The position numbers were made by a program, and so were the translations under genes. Shown in pieces: positions 53,841 to 64,000 of a DNA stretch of 64,000 nt. Every line of letters begins with the position of its first letter. Within the stretch, counting starts at the first letter, position 1. The notes under the pieces were generated by a model. It ran no database searches. It worked only from the letters and a program-made list of their open reading frames with translations, and was not told the DNA's origin. Source of the stretch: Melitaea cinxia (lineage: Eukaryota; Arthropoda; Insecta; Lepidoptera; Nymphalidae); the NCBI RefSeq assembly GCF_905220565.1, contig NC_059395.1, positions 11,697,289-11,761,288 of the forward strand. Direction: 5' to 3'.

Positions 53841-56611
53841 TCAACGTTTGACTTTTATTTTTGCACTATCAAGTTTGTTCCAAATGCCGTCTCCACTAAA
53901 GTGATATTTCTTTTCCATTTCATATAAAATAAGACTTAAGATCTGACTGTCAGTTAACACACTGTAGTTTAAGTTATTGTAACTGCTATCTAATTCAATT
54001 TTACTAGTTTCTTTCATAAAATATTCACCGTCACGGATCTTCATTAAGTATTCTATATATTGCTCCAGTTCGAGGCTGAAAGTAATACACATTATAAATC
54101 ATGTTTCATCTATACAAATAAACTAAATTGGAGTGTCTGTTTGTAATATTAAAATAACCGCTTTTTACTACATTTATATGTATGTATACAAGGAACATAT
54201 ACCAAAATAACATTTTTTATAAATTTTGTCTGTATGTCTGTTTGTTCCGGTTATTCTCTGAAACAGCTGGACCGATTTTGACGGGACTTTCGATGGCAGA
54301 TAGCTGGTTTAATAAGGAGTAACTTAGGCTACTTTTATTTTAGAAATTTATTTATTTTGTAACTCTGCGAACTGAACAATAAATATTAATTTTTTGTTGA
54401 ATTCAACGCGCACAAAGTCGCGGGAAACAGCTAGTTGGTAATAAATTATTTGAAATTTACATTCAAAATAAATAGCAAATAATTTTCCAACATGTAGTTT
54501 TCCAAATAAATAACAAATACATATGTACTTTTCCAAGTTAAGCTAACGAATCGGCACCTTAATAATATAAAAATTTCGATTTAGCGGGTACATCGTTCCA
54601 TAGCTTAGTTGGCTAAAGCACCGACACGGTCAGTCGGAGCTGTAGGTTCGATCCCTGCTGTAACGGTCGATTTTGATATGATATGAAAAAAGTTATACAA
54701 TTGTATGTAAAAAATTTATATAAATAATTCATTAAAACATTAATTCGGGCTTGGTTTTGGTTTTCGAAGAATTATCAAAATCGGTACATCCAGTAGAAAG
54801 TTATGCGGTATAATACAACGTAGGTCGACGAAAAAAGCGTCAAGTAAAAACGCATTATTAAATATAGCTCGAAAAGTACTTGTTAGATTTTAAATAAATT
54901 TAAATGGGACCAATTGGCACACACCACCTTTCGATTAAAAAAAAAATGTCGAAATCGGTCCACACGGTCAAAAGTTCTGATGTAACATACATTAAAAAAA
55001 AAGAAAAAAAAAATACAGTCGAATTGAGAACCTCCTCCTTTTTTGGAAGTCGGTTAAAAAAAAACACGTATTAGTACGAGTGGGTACACTATATATAAGG
55101 AAAAATACCTTTTATTTTTTATTATTTTTATTCATAGTTACATATTTACAGTATGCCTAATAAATAAGGTCACGTTTGAGTTAATTTTTGAGTTTGTGTC
55201 AACGTTTGACTTTTATTTTTGCACTATCAAGTTTGTTCCAAATGCCGTCTCCACTAAAGTGATATTTCTTTTCCATTTCATATAAAATAAGACTTAAGAT
55301 CTGACTGTCAGTTAACACACTGTAGTTTAAGTTATTGTAACTGCTATCTAATTCAATTTTACTAGTTTCTTTCATAAAATATTCACCGTCACGGATCTTC
55401 ATTAAGTATTCTATATATTGCTCCAGTTCGAGGCTGAAAGTAATACACATTATAAATCATGTTTCATCTATACAAATAAACTAAATTGGAGTGTCTGTTT
55501 GTAATATTAAAATAACCGCTTTTTACTACATTTATATGTATGTATACAAGGAACATATACCAAAATAACATTTTTTATAATTTTTGTCTGTATGTCTGTT
55601 TGTTCCGGTTAATCTCTGAAACAGCTGGACCGATTTTGACGGGACTTTCGATGGCAGATAGCTGGTTTAATAAGGAGTAACTTAGGCTACTTTTATTTTA
55701 GAAATTTATTTATTTTGTAACTCTGCGAACTGAACAATAAATATTAATTTTTTGTTGAATTCAACGCGCACAAAGTCGCGGGAAACAGCTAGTTGGTAAT
55801 AAATTATTTGAAATTTACATTCAAAATAAATATTCATAATAATATAAAAATTTCGATTTAGCGGGTACATCGTTCCATAGCTTAGTTGGCTAAAGCACTG
55901 ACACGGTCAGTCGGAGCTGTAGGTTCGATCCCTGCTGTAACGGTCGATTTTGATATGATATGAAAAAAGTTATACAATTGTATGTAAAAATTTTATATAA
56001 ATAATTCATTAAAACATTAATTCGGGCTTGGTTTTGGTTTTCGTGTGTGCAAAGAGAGCACAAATGATTTTGCTAATATGAAAAGTCAATAGCAGGAGAA
56101 TGCACGAGTGCTATAGTTTAGCCGCGAGAAGAAAATACTGAGTCATCGCTGTCACTCATCTTAGCCACGACCCTTGACCAATTAAATCGTAGTAAATTGG
56201 AACATATGTCTGAAGGGTTTACTTCAAGTGGTCAATATGAACACTGACTTCTCTTCTTTCCTTTAATCTGATTTGCTCAAGGGGCGTGGCTAAGCTAAAC
56301 GACAACAATGAGTCACTATTTTCTTAGCAAGAATAGACTTTGAAGTTATTTAATATCGTATGATTAAGCTTTTGACTTACACAGGGTATAATAGTATTTG
56401 ACAGTTATCAAATATGACGTCATCGGTAAACATTCTTTTCAACATCTGTATGTTTTCTCCTACAACGTTTAACGCAGTGTGAAGCCAATATTTATGTCGT
56501 TTCAATTTATTTAACACTGACTTATTAGTTATACCCGCCCCACTGAGAGATGAACTCACTAACACAGCTACATCTCGACTGCAAATTTTGTTTCCAAAAC
56601 TATTTATGTAC
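53841..56611 (-). CDS. 3' end of an unrecognised gene, terminal exon present twice
   Basis: The penultimate exon is 56381-56611 (acceptor CTATTTCAG, donor GTAAGTC), read from GTACATAAATAG. It joins in phase to a terminal exon at 55199-55433, or to its duplicate at 53841-54075, both ending KIKVKR and a stop. The joined C-terminus is about 155 residues with no signal peptide or membrane helix. It includes CSRDVAVLVSSSLSGAG, KRHKYWLHTALNVVGENIQM and ELEQYIEYLMKIRDGEYF. I do not recognise the family. The 83-codon open frames of the two terminal exons translate identically. Upstream exons were not found before the window end and may lie beyond repeats. A poly(A) signal-like AATAAA run lies near 53745-53775 and in the matching place of copy 2. 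Confidence 0.6.
54109..54434 (+). mobile_element. Helitron-like short element in duplication copy 1
   Basis: It starts TCTATACAAATAAACTAAAT and ends AAAGTCGCGGGAAACAGCTA then G. Same family as 35323-35648. The matching element in copy 2 is 55467-55792. Confidence 0.6.
54594..54665 (+). tRNA. tRNA-like sequence, possible tRNA-Thr(GGT) pseudogene, copy 1
   Basis: 72 nt fold as a cloverleaf: acceptor arm CGTTCCA/TGTAACG with one mismatch, D stem GCTT/AAGC, anticodon stem CCGAC/GTCGG, 7-nt loop ACGGTCA, T stem GTAGG/CCTGC with loop TTCGATC. The anticodon would be GGT (Thr). Position 33 is C instead of the nearly invariant T, so it is more likely a pseudogene or a SINE head than a working tRNA. 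Confidence 0.4.
55467..55792 (+). mobile_element. Helitron-like short element in duplication copy 2
   Basis: Duplicate of 54109-54434 with only a few base differences (for example TTTTATAATTTTTG for TTTTATAAATTTTG). Confidence 0.6.
55871..55942 (+). tRNA. tRNA-like sequence, copy 2
   Basis: Duplicate of 54594-54665 with one visible change in the anticodon stem (CTGAC for CCGAC), which keeps a G-T pair. Same doubts about function. Confidence 0.4.
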
Positions 56612-56889
56612 CTGAAATAGTGAAAAAATAAATACTATTACTTGTATGAAATTTTTGAATTATCTTCCTATTTTAGTTATAAATTGAAATACCATTTTTT
56701 TTGCATTAGTTGAAATTTAACTAAATAACAAAATGAAATACATGCAATAAATTAAAACGTATAATAGTAAAAGCTGGAGTAACAAAATGTGTGTTGTCCA
56801 GGGCTTGGTAATACCGTAAACGTTACCTCTGATGTCACTTAATAAAGATGTTTTACCGACATCTCCTAGAGCCTCTCCATGCAAAATTG

Positions 56890-57835
56890 GTTAACTCAAG
56901 ATTTTGAAATTAACAAGAAGGTTCTCCCCAATGGTCTTTGGAAAACTTTTGACTCCCTATTTTGCTCTGTAAGACATGTAATAATCTCTCGTGTTAGAGT
57001 AGCGGAGGTCTCTGCGTACAAGTTTCCGTATCCCCGGAAAGAACCTTCTGTTCTGGCGAAATTTCTTGAGTAGCGGGCATCACGCGCATACGCTGAATCA
57101 GATATAAGGGTTCGGGAGACAGTGTGGTGTGCTTCTTTGATTTCGTCGGCGGAAAGTGTTTGTAACCCAGTGTACACGCTGTTTTCACCACGTTGTCGGT
57201 CATTTCGTTCACGTCGCTAATGGTTTCCAGCGAATCGAATCGATTTTGGAGTTCCAGTTGGAATTGCTCGGAGCCGGAGGGAGGATAGATTTTATCAAGC
57301 GGGCGCGCTCTTTGCATAGGCTTATATTTATAGTGCCCCGTAACAACGGTGGTCTCTGCCGGTGTTAAGCCTATTAACTACTGAGACATCTCTGAATATA
57401 TGCCTTTTATCCGCAATAATGAAATCTATCTCGTTCCTCGTCACAGTGTCCGGCTCTGCCATTTCCTCCGACTTTTGGGCTTTTTCTCAAAAAAGAATTC
57501 ATCAAAAAGAGCTCTTTCGGCTCGAGGAAGTTGACAAGAATCTGCCCCGTGCTTCCTGCGCTACAACCCGTGTGGGCCGATTTTCCGTCGCTACCACAGG
57601 AAAGCCCATCTCCTTTTACGGAAGTAGAACAAGTAACCGGAAGGCAGGATCATCGTGTCTCGCCCTCTCTTCGGACTTCAAACAACCCCAATATTCTCCA
57701 CATAATGTGACTCAATTCTACTTTAAGTTCGTTGAGGTGATGGCCCAGCCGAAGAGTGCATCCATTAAACGTTTCCAGGTGTAGTGTTAGGTGACAGCCT
57801 TCCGTAAGCCGGTGATTCCTAGCACCCTCCACCTC
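56890..57835 (-). mobile_element. RTE-type LINE fragment (minus)
   Basis: Minus-strand frames read MWRILGLFEVRREGE (endonuclease, near 57655-57700), DVNEMTDNVVKTACTLGYKH (EN-RT linker, near 57150-57210) and ESKVFQRPLGRTFL (start of the RT region, near 56915-56960). The frames are broken and most of EN and RT is missing. Same general clade as the remnant at 3500-5285. Confidence 0.65.
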
Positions 57836-57904
57836 ACCGTTACTGGAACCACTGCCGTAGCCAGGAATAGTGGAGCTACCAGGAACTGAGGGCTAAAATT
57901 TCTG

Positions 57905-58045
57905 CCGCAAACTCATAAGGGTTTTCACCATAGTCACCACACTGGGCAGCCAAGTCGGTGACTACAGGTTACAAGGCTGGCTTTATCGCACCGAAGACGC
58001 GCGTGGTCGGTCTCTATAGTTAAAAAGCCAGCTGAAGGATGGTTA
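57905..58045 (-). repeat. Dispersed LINE-tail-like repeat
   Basis: Reverse copy carrying CATAGTCACCACACTGGGCA and CTTTATCGCACCGAAGACGC. It lies within the TIR element. Confidence 0.55.
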
Positions 58046-58362
58046 TCCCGCCAACCACATAGCAATCAATAGTTAAAAGACGCAAATGAAATATGATCCC
58101 AACGAAACCACGTGACCAGGCGATTTCTAATATAGAATATTGCTTTGAAAATATTTCGTAGGAATCTGTTTACCCCCTCCTCCCCCTCCCAGTAAAGGTT
58201 TGTAGAGATTTTTCAAACCCCCACCCTCTCGGGAAACCTTATGTAATTAATGAATGGCCCTAAGAGGTGTCGGTAATAATATTTTTATTTAGTGACGTCA
58301 GAAGTATTGTTATCTTCGGTATATCTATAGCGGTATCGTTACCAAGTCCTGGTGTTGTGTAA

Positions 58363-59116
58363 CAAATGAATGTTTAATACTATCGATATTAATGTAGCAA
58401 CTTTTGTAGTTTCTATAGTATACGCTAGATGGCTCTGTTATTCGCCAAAAACGTTGGACATCTTCAGTCAGTCAGTCAGTTCAGTCTATTGCAGTCCACT
58501 GCTGGACATAAGCCTCCCCGAGTTCGCACCAGACATCTTCGTGATGCTAATATTATTATTGTTGCGTTTCTACCGTAAAAAAATTACTATCATGTGGTCG
58601 AAGAAGATTAACTTAAAAAAAAAAAAAAAAAAATACAAAGAAACAAAAAATCAGGCGGGTAATAATCAAGGGTATTGTGATGGTAACACAATACAAGGTA
58701 TACATAACATACACTTTTTATCTTTTATAAACCATTGCCTCATGTAACTGCTATACATATATTTGATTAAAAAAAATCAAGAGAAAATTTGTCTTGTATT
58801 ATACCAAGTCTTTTTTTAAAATTATGATAGGAAATGTTGGTATATTAAGTAAACATCTTACGTGTTGAACACTTTGTTCGAGGCCACTAGATGGTTTAGG
58901 CTGTAACAATTTTTCTTTGCTGCTTGTATTTTTGCTAAGCGATTCAACATTTTCTTTTCATGTACCACTAAGTAGAGTACCTAGTAGATAAAGGATAGTA
59001 ATGAGCTAAAATTATGTTTACAATGACTATTTATTGTCCCCTCATTCGATTTTAACAATTAGGAACATACATTTCATTAACCGACTTCAAAAAAAGGAGG
59101 AGGTTACTCAATTCGA

Positions 59117-59201
<85 letters not shown>

Positions 59202-60400
59202 CAGATACATTTTTGGCGTCAAGCAAAAACTGCGTTATTACGACGTCCCTCAGTTATGCTTACATTTTATATGTTTTTTCTGCGAATGTTGCTTATTTTT
59301 TTCATTTTAAATTCCGTGGGTTATATCAATTTCTTTAAATTTCTTTTTTGAGAATATTCTGCTTACAGTTGTGCCCAACCATTTATGAACCCCTTTCATG
59401 ATACTTATGTTATTGCTTCCTCCATATATCCATATAGCCTCACTTAATGCACCGATTATTTAGCGTCCTATATAAGTAATGATGAAATGAGTGAGAAGTA
59501 AGCTGAAATGCGACGTTGCCAGTTTTCTAGTAGGTGTGATCATCTATCGTTAACTTAAGAAATAATTCTATTACGCTCGTTGAAATTTTAACATGTAACG
59601 GTCATAAGAACACCTCCAATTTTTCATCTTATAATAGCTCTCTTAATGAGTTGCAACATATATTTTATTTAGGCTTTTAACATTTTAATTATTGACGACG
59701 TAGCACATCATCAGAATAATAATATAATAAATAATTATTTATCGTTATGTCCATTTGTTATAAGTATTCTTTGCCGGTTCGTAGGTTATGTCCACTTTCC
59801 TGCGAACCGTCAAAGAATAATAATAAATAATGTTCCCTTATCCTGCCACGGATACTTTCTGTACATTGAAGATATTTAAAAAAAGTGATACGGTCTATGA
59901 ATACAGGTTACTGAATCGAACATTTTTTTTATATGTTTGTATGTGTCGTTGTGTCTTCATCACGCCAAAACAGCTAAACGGATTTCAAGTAATTTTAGAA
60001 CATGGGTAACTGGGCATCCAAGAATACGAGGATATTATTTTTTCTTCTTCGCTGACGAATCTTATAGGTTAATTAAGTTTTATAGCCACAAATAGTTGTG
60101 CTGCCTGCTTTTACAAACAACATATTATTATCATTTTCAATATAAAAATGTCTCACGGCTAAAATATTTTTATACAGACTAAATAGTCTAACTACTTAAC
60201 TCTATTTCACTAGAATGATTTACCTAAGTCGTCGTCTGGCAAATTTAAACGTCGTCAAACAATATTTACTTATAAAATATAAAGTATATCTTTTAAGTAG
60301 GTTTCTAATTTTTTTTAAGTGGATAACAATAGTTTATTAAACATTATACATATTTACAATTCACAACTTAAGAACTAAATATTTACAGATAGTTTTGGTA
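58363..60400. other. Intergenic DNA with microsatellite and repeat scraps
   Basis: No gene was seen. A short LINE-tail scrap lies at 58470-58540, a poly(A) run at 58613-58633, an ACCGACTTC end at 59078-59110, and a TA microsatellite at 59121-59197. The frames over the microsatellite encode only Tyr-Ile repeats and are spurious. Confidence 0.5.
59121..59197. repeat. TA-dinucleotide microsatellite
   Basis: About 77 bp of uninterrupted TA/AT, directly after an ACCGACTTC-type end. Confidence 0.95.
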
Positions 60401-60414
60401 TAAATCATGTCCGC

Positions 60415-61065
60415 GTGGAATCGTGTCAAGAATGCTGACAGCATTTTCTCGTTGAATCGCTATGCCGATTCTCTGGGCAAAAAAATGCACTAGCCCTCTT
60501 GTCACCAGTGGAGGCAATAAGGCGAAGAGTTATCTCATTTAAAAAAAAAATTAGCACTGCTACTCCAAGGTCCAAGTGTTTCGACTGCAAATGGCACAAA
60601 GATGTAATTTGAAATTAATGACGAATACTTGTGCCGTTTAATCGTTTCAGCTTTTTCCGCTGTGGCTCCCGCTTTTAAGGCTGTTTCCCTGACATGAGAA
60701 GGAGCAAGTGTGTAAACGCAGGTTGCGTCCCACAAAAGCGCCCGTCCCCTTTCCCAGGGAACCAACGTCAATCCATCAGGTCTCTTGCCATCATTGCGAC
60801 TAATTCCAGTAGGCTCGATAAGAGCAGGAACGTCGATGGTGGCAAGAGCTTTTTTATGGTATCGTTTAGGGAACCGTGGCGGGAAAACCTACCTGAACTC
60901 TTGTTACAGGAAAGGCCGTGTAGTCCGAAAGAATCGACCTTTTTTTCCGCACGGAGATCTGTGTTCAAAGCACAGTGGAGCTCCCAACCGGAGACCGAAA
61001 GCAATTCTAAAACTTTCTTGGGTCAAAAGCCAGAACAGCTGCAAAAAAACTTCGTATCCTTAATA
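60415..61065 (-). mobile_element. Retroelement-derived protein fragment
   Basis: The minus frame 60535-60771 reads LTLVPWERGRALLWDATCVY, then TLAPSHVRETALKAGATAEK and FVPFAVETLGPWSS. A shifted continuation toward 60430 reads the IAIQRENAVSILDTI-like ending. This block is commonly found as the C-terminus of reverse-transcriptase-like proteins in invertebrate genomes. That attribution is from memory and not checked. The PDG...WDAT spacing resembles a restriction-like nuclease core. The upstream part (60770-61065) is frameshifted. Confidence 0.5.
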
Positions 61066-61364
61066 ACAGTATGCGTCAAACTAACGTCCGTATATGTGTT
61101 ACGTATTGCGTAGCCCTTACCTTATATACGGACGTCGTAAATCTGTATACCTACTATTCGAACCACTACAAATTCGACGTCCATAACCAAACCGTCACTA
61201 AACAAAAAACACAAATTTTCAGTAGGGGCGCTCAGTAACCAAATAAAAAATCATTGCAAAAATGTATTAAATGTAACAGAACCTTTGTTTTTTCAGATTT
61301 AAAGACTGCTACCCAGCCTGGCTTCCATATTCATGCAAAAGAGTATAGATAATGTATATCTAAT

Positions 61365-61680
61365 ATATAAAATTCTCGTGTCGCGGTGTTTGTAGTTAAA
61401 CTCCTCCGAAACGGCTTGACCGATTCTCATGAAATTTTTTGTGCATATTGGGTAGGTATGAGAATCGAACAACATCTATTTTTCATCCCCCTAAATGTTA
61501 AGGGTAGTCCACCCCTAAATTTAATTTTTAATTTTTAGATAAATTATTTTATTTTTTATTTTATTATGATTTGGCGTTGAAAAATACATACAACCCTATG
61601 TTTTCACCCTTCTACCACCAACCCCTATTTTAAAATAGCGTTTAGCGGCAAGACAACGTTTGCCGGGTCAGCTAGTTAAC
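61365..61680 (+). repeat. Helitron-like short element, third family
   Basis: It begins TCTAATATATAAAATTCTCG and ends ACGTTTGCCGGGTCAGCTAG then T. Relatives are at 47578-47790 (+) and 33495-33692 (-). TC...CTAG ends fit a Helitron, with no coding capacity. Confidence 0.5.
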
Positions 61681-62238
61681 TTATAGAAATATTTTTATTT
61701 TTATGACAAAATAGTGTCACTTTTCCGTTTAATATGTAAATTCAATTCGTAAATTCGTTAAAGCCTCACTTTTTCCTTTTAAGTGTACTTTTATTTTATT
61801 TTACTACTTAAGCAGTATTTTGCAACCGAGCGTCAAATAAGCAGCGACACGTGCGTAGCAACTGTTTTTAAATGATTTGTTTTGACTTAATTGAATATTT
61901 CAAAACCTTCAAATACAGTCAGTTTGGCAACGTCGCAATAGGACGTCAAATAATCGGTTGTATCGGAAGAGTTTTAGCAGAGTATACGCTCTGTCGATAT
62001 ACGCGCTAGACTAGCGCTGCACCGTTGGTACGGAATTTCGCGGAAGTTTTAGTTATACAAATGCAAATGTCTCAACGATTTTTTGGCTTCCGGCGATTTT
62101 TGTTGTACAGGTAGCTAGAGCCAAAAGGACTAATGGGACATCGATTAAAAAAGTGGCGTCCGATATGCGGACGTCTAAAGGAGGTGGACGCCAGTTTAGA
62201 TGCATTTCGGCCCATGTGGGACGCCTAATTATTAGCAG

Positions 62239-62242
<4 letters not shown>
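61681..62242. other. Unassigned DNA upstream of the mariner
   Basis: No gene or repeat family was recognised. It is GC-richer toward 62150-62230, with a GCGTCCGATATGCGGACG inverted motif near 62156-62174. Confidence 0.35.

Positions 62243-62316
<74 letters not shown>
62243..62316. repeat. TA-dinucleotide microsatellite, mariner target
   Basis: About 74 bp of TA/AT. The mariner left end follows at once, and a further TA run (63622-63636) follows its right end, so the element split one TA tract. Confidence 0.95.
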
Positions 62317-62317
<1 letters not shown>

Positions 62318-63621
62318 GATGGCCGCTGAAAAGTTCTGAGCCTAGGGTACTTGCAGTCGTACTATTTACTGGTCACTATTTGAACGACATCTAGCCACTA
62401 TATAAGCGAAGTTTCACGTCATTAGCTTCATTACGCTTTGAGTAATTGAACCGTAAACATCACCATGTCTGAGTTATCACTGCACTTAACGACGTTTGAG
62501 CATTGCGCCGTCATCAAATTCCTCGTTAAAAAGGGGAAAACAGCAAAAGAAATTTTTGAAGAAACTAGTGTATACGGAGAATCTGGACCGTCGTCAGCCA
62601 CGGATAAACGATAGACACGCCTATTCCAACAAGGCAGAGAGACTCTGGAAGATGACCCCCACTCGGGTCGGCCGAACACTGCAGTCACCGATGAAAACAT
62701 CGACACATCGACACACAACACAGAAGTAAAAAAATTGTACTGGACGATCGCCGAATAAAATTGTGACAGATAGCAGAAGAGCTTGGCTTTAGTAAGGAAC
62801 GAGTTGGAGATATTATGCACAATCATTTGCATATGAATAAAGTCAGTGCGCGTTGGGTGCCAAAAATGCTCACGCCACTTGACAAGCAGCGGCGCGTTGA
62901 AACTTCTGAAGAGTTTTTAGACTTGTGCAAGGATAATTTGGAAGAAATTTGCAATCGTATTGTCACCGTTGATGAAACGTGGATCCGACAATATGACCCA
63001 GAATCAAAACAGGAGTTAATGCAGTAGAAGAGAAGGGGGAAAGACCGCCGAAGAAGTTCAAGGTGGAAAAATCGGCTTCCAAACTCATGGCCACCATTTT
63101 TTGGGATTGCGAAGGAGTTTTGCTCATAGATAACCTTCCAAAAAAAAAACTACAATGAATGCAGAGTATTATGCTGGGCTTTTAAAAAAAGTTCGCGAAG
63201 CCATTGTCGAAAAAAAAAAGAGGTAAAATCAGCAAAGGAATTTTGTTTTTGCAAGACAACGCGTCAGTTCATACGGCGCGTATTGCGAGGCAAGCCTTGC
63301 GAGAAACTGGCTTCGATGAAGTAAATCACCCTCCCTATAATCCAGATCTGGCGACAGACCTAGCGATTATTTTTTATTTAAAAATTTGAAAAAAGACTTA
63401 TGGGGACGAAGATTTGGGGATGATGAAGAGATGAAAGTGGCCGTTAATGAACATTTTCTAGCCAAAGACTCGGGTTACTTTTTATCAAGGATACAAGCCC
63501 TCTATAAAAGATGTCAAAGGTGTATTGAAGTCCAGGGGGACTATATTGAATAATAACTTTTATTTAGATTTTTATCTAGACTCTGAATGCCCTAGGCTCA
63601 GAACTTTTCAGCCGCCCTTCG
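62317..63621 (+). mobile_element. Mariner transposon, full length with both TIRs
   Basis: A 1305-bp element. The left TIR is CGATGGCCGCTGAAAAGTTC continuing TGAGCCTAGGG. The right TIR, reversed, is CGAAGGGCGGCTGAAAAGTT continuing CTGAGCCTAGGG. It is flanked by TA. Size, TIR length and TA target are those of mariner. The transposase inside is broken. Confidence 0.85.
62465..63551 (+). pseudogene. Mariner transposase, broken by frameshifts and stops
   Basis: It starts MSELSLHLTTFEHCAVIKF at 62465 and meets a stop near 62612. Homology resumes as TRLFQQGRETLEDDPHSGRP in a second frame. It then shows MNKVSARWVPKMLTPLDKQR (62833 on), the first catalytic Asp in IVTVDETWIRQYD (about 62958-62996) and the second in LFLQDNASVHTARI (about 63242-63283). 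PPYNPDLA (about 63330-63353) leads to the third, damaged site. Motif order and spacing are those of a DD34D mariner. At least four frame breaks make it inactive. Confidence 0.8.
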
Positions 63622-63689
63622 TATATATATATATATTATGTATGTTCGGGGATAACTCCGTCGTTTATGAACCGATTTTGATAATACTT

Positions 63690-63840
63690 TTTTTGTTGGA
63701 ATGGTGATATCCTAAGTGTAGTACCATGATAAGGAAACCAGGATCTGATTTTTGATTTTTTCTGATTAATGATTTTTTCGTCTACCTATGTGTATTACTT
63801 GTCGATGTAATTGAAGTCGGTTTTTTTTTCGTTTGCCAGA
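63690..63840 (-). repeat. ACCGACTTC family element, end fragment
   Basis: The minus strand starts GGCAAACGAAAAAAAAACCG, then ACTTCAATTACATCGACAAG. It follows closely on the mariner. Confidence 0.55.
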
Positions 63841-63870
63841 CACAATTACTTTCACTTTTTTTTCTTCTAG

Positions 63871-63964
63871 TAGTAATACAGTCATCATGTTGAAAACAAC
63901 CAATTGGCGAAACAGTCTGAGCACATTTCTTTTTTACTCAGCTGAGATGCAAGGAGACGACAGA
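63871..63964 (+). CDS. Possible first coding exon of a gene continuing beyond the window
   Basis: The acceptor-like TTTTTTTTCTTCTAG ends at 63870. ATG at 63887 opens 26 codons (MLKTTNWRNSLSTFLFYSAE and six more) up to a strong donor, CAGA|GTAAGT, at 63965. The pattern is exon-like but too short to identify. Confidence 0.25.
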
Positions 63965-64000
63965 GTAAGTAGAGAGATCTATGACGTTAAGTGAGGTGAG

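Larger units (their letters stand above)
53406..56043. repeat. Recent tandem duplication, unit about 1.3 kb
   Basis: Copy 1 is 53406-54766 and copy 2 is 54767-56043, head to tail. Both start AAGAATTATCAAAATCGGTA and end GGTTTTGGTTTTCG. They are almost identical apart from poly(A) length, a few substitutions and an 81-bp block in copy 1 (near 54470-54565) that is absent from copy 2. Each copy holds the right end of an ACCGACTTC element, a terminal coding exon (minus), a Helitron-like element and a tRNA-like sequence. Confidence 0.93.
56793..58362. mobile_element. DNA element with long terminal inverted repeats enclosing RTE LINE debris
   Basis: The left end (56793-56880) and right end (58255-58362) are imperfect inverted repeats. 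The left reads CAGGGCTTGGTAATACCG ... TGATGTCACTTAATAAAGAT ... ACCGACATCTCCTAGAG. The right, reversed, reads CCAGGACTTGGTAACGATAC ... TGACGTCACTAAATAAAAAT ... ACCGACACCTCTTAGGG. A relic of one end lies at 51590-51710. No transposase is seen. The inside is an RTE fragment and a LINE-tail repeat. The superfamily is not determined. Confidence 0.55.

Noticed and set aside
59034..59351. Frames encoding long Tyr-Ile repeats
   Set aside because: They are direct translations of a TA microsatellite.
60694..61113. 139-codon plus-strand frame
   Set aside because: It lies opposite the retroelement-like protein on the minus strand, which has recognisable conserved blocks.

Overview
Eukaryotic, AT-rich, intron-rich nuclear DNA that is most probably from a moth or butterfly (Lepidoptera). 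The evidence is the repeat set: tRNA-derived SINE-like copies, short Helitron-like elements with TC...CTAG ends, a Dong/R4-type LINE set in TTA repeats, mariner elements at TA, RTE- and R1-type LINE debris, and a family bounded by ACCGACTTC/GAAGTCGGT. Introns have ordinary GT/AG borders and every gene is split. No rRNA, CRISPR or bacterial operon structure was seen.

Layout. (1) About 1-3163: repeats only. (2) 3164-13647, minus strand: a complete seven-exon BCS1L-type gene for the mitochondrial AAA chaperone of complex III assembly. Its introns hold an RTE LINE remnant, a jockey/CR1-like LINE remnant, half a mariner and a Helitron-like element with a LINE tail inside it. (3) 13648-18768: intergenic repeats. 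(4) 18769-29116, plus strand: a single-pass membrane protein of about 1040 residues in 14 exons whose splice phases all agree. It has a signal peptide, a CUB-like half, a long Asn/Lys/Ser-rich insert, a second CUB-like half, an LDL-receptor class A repeat, a transmembrane helix and a charged tail. An in-phase alternative last exon would give a 223-residue form. (5) 29117-44040: intergenic, with nested repeats and an intact 1190-codon Dong/R4 LINE on the minus strand (36816-40388). (6) About 44040-49706, plus strand: the glial homeobox gene repo, with a GC-rich start region. (7) 49707-64000: mostly repeats. It also holds the last two exons of an unrecognised minus-strand gene, whose terminal exon lies in a recent 1.3-kb tandem duplication with a tRNA-like sequence, a TIR element carrying RTE debris, and a near-full-length but broken mariner in a TA microsatellite.

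The three host genes have no obvious functional link. BCS1L is a housekeeping mitochondrial gene, repo specifies glia, and the CUB/LDLa protein is of unknown function. The least familiar items are the CUB/LDLa gene with its rapidly evolving-looking insert and alternative ending, the tandem duplication of a terminal exon, and several long near-perfect inverted repeats. Exon joins were made by eye from splice signals and reading phase. No alignment or search was run.
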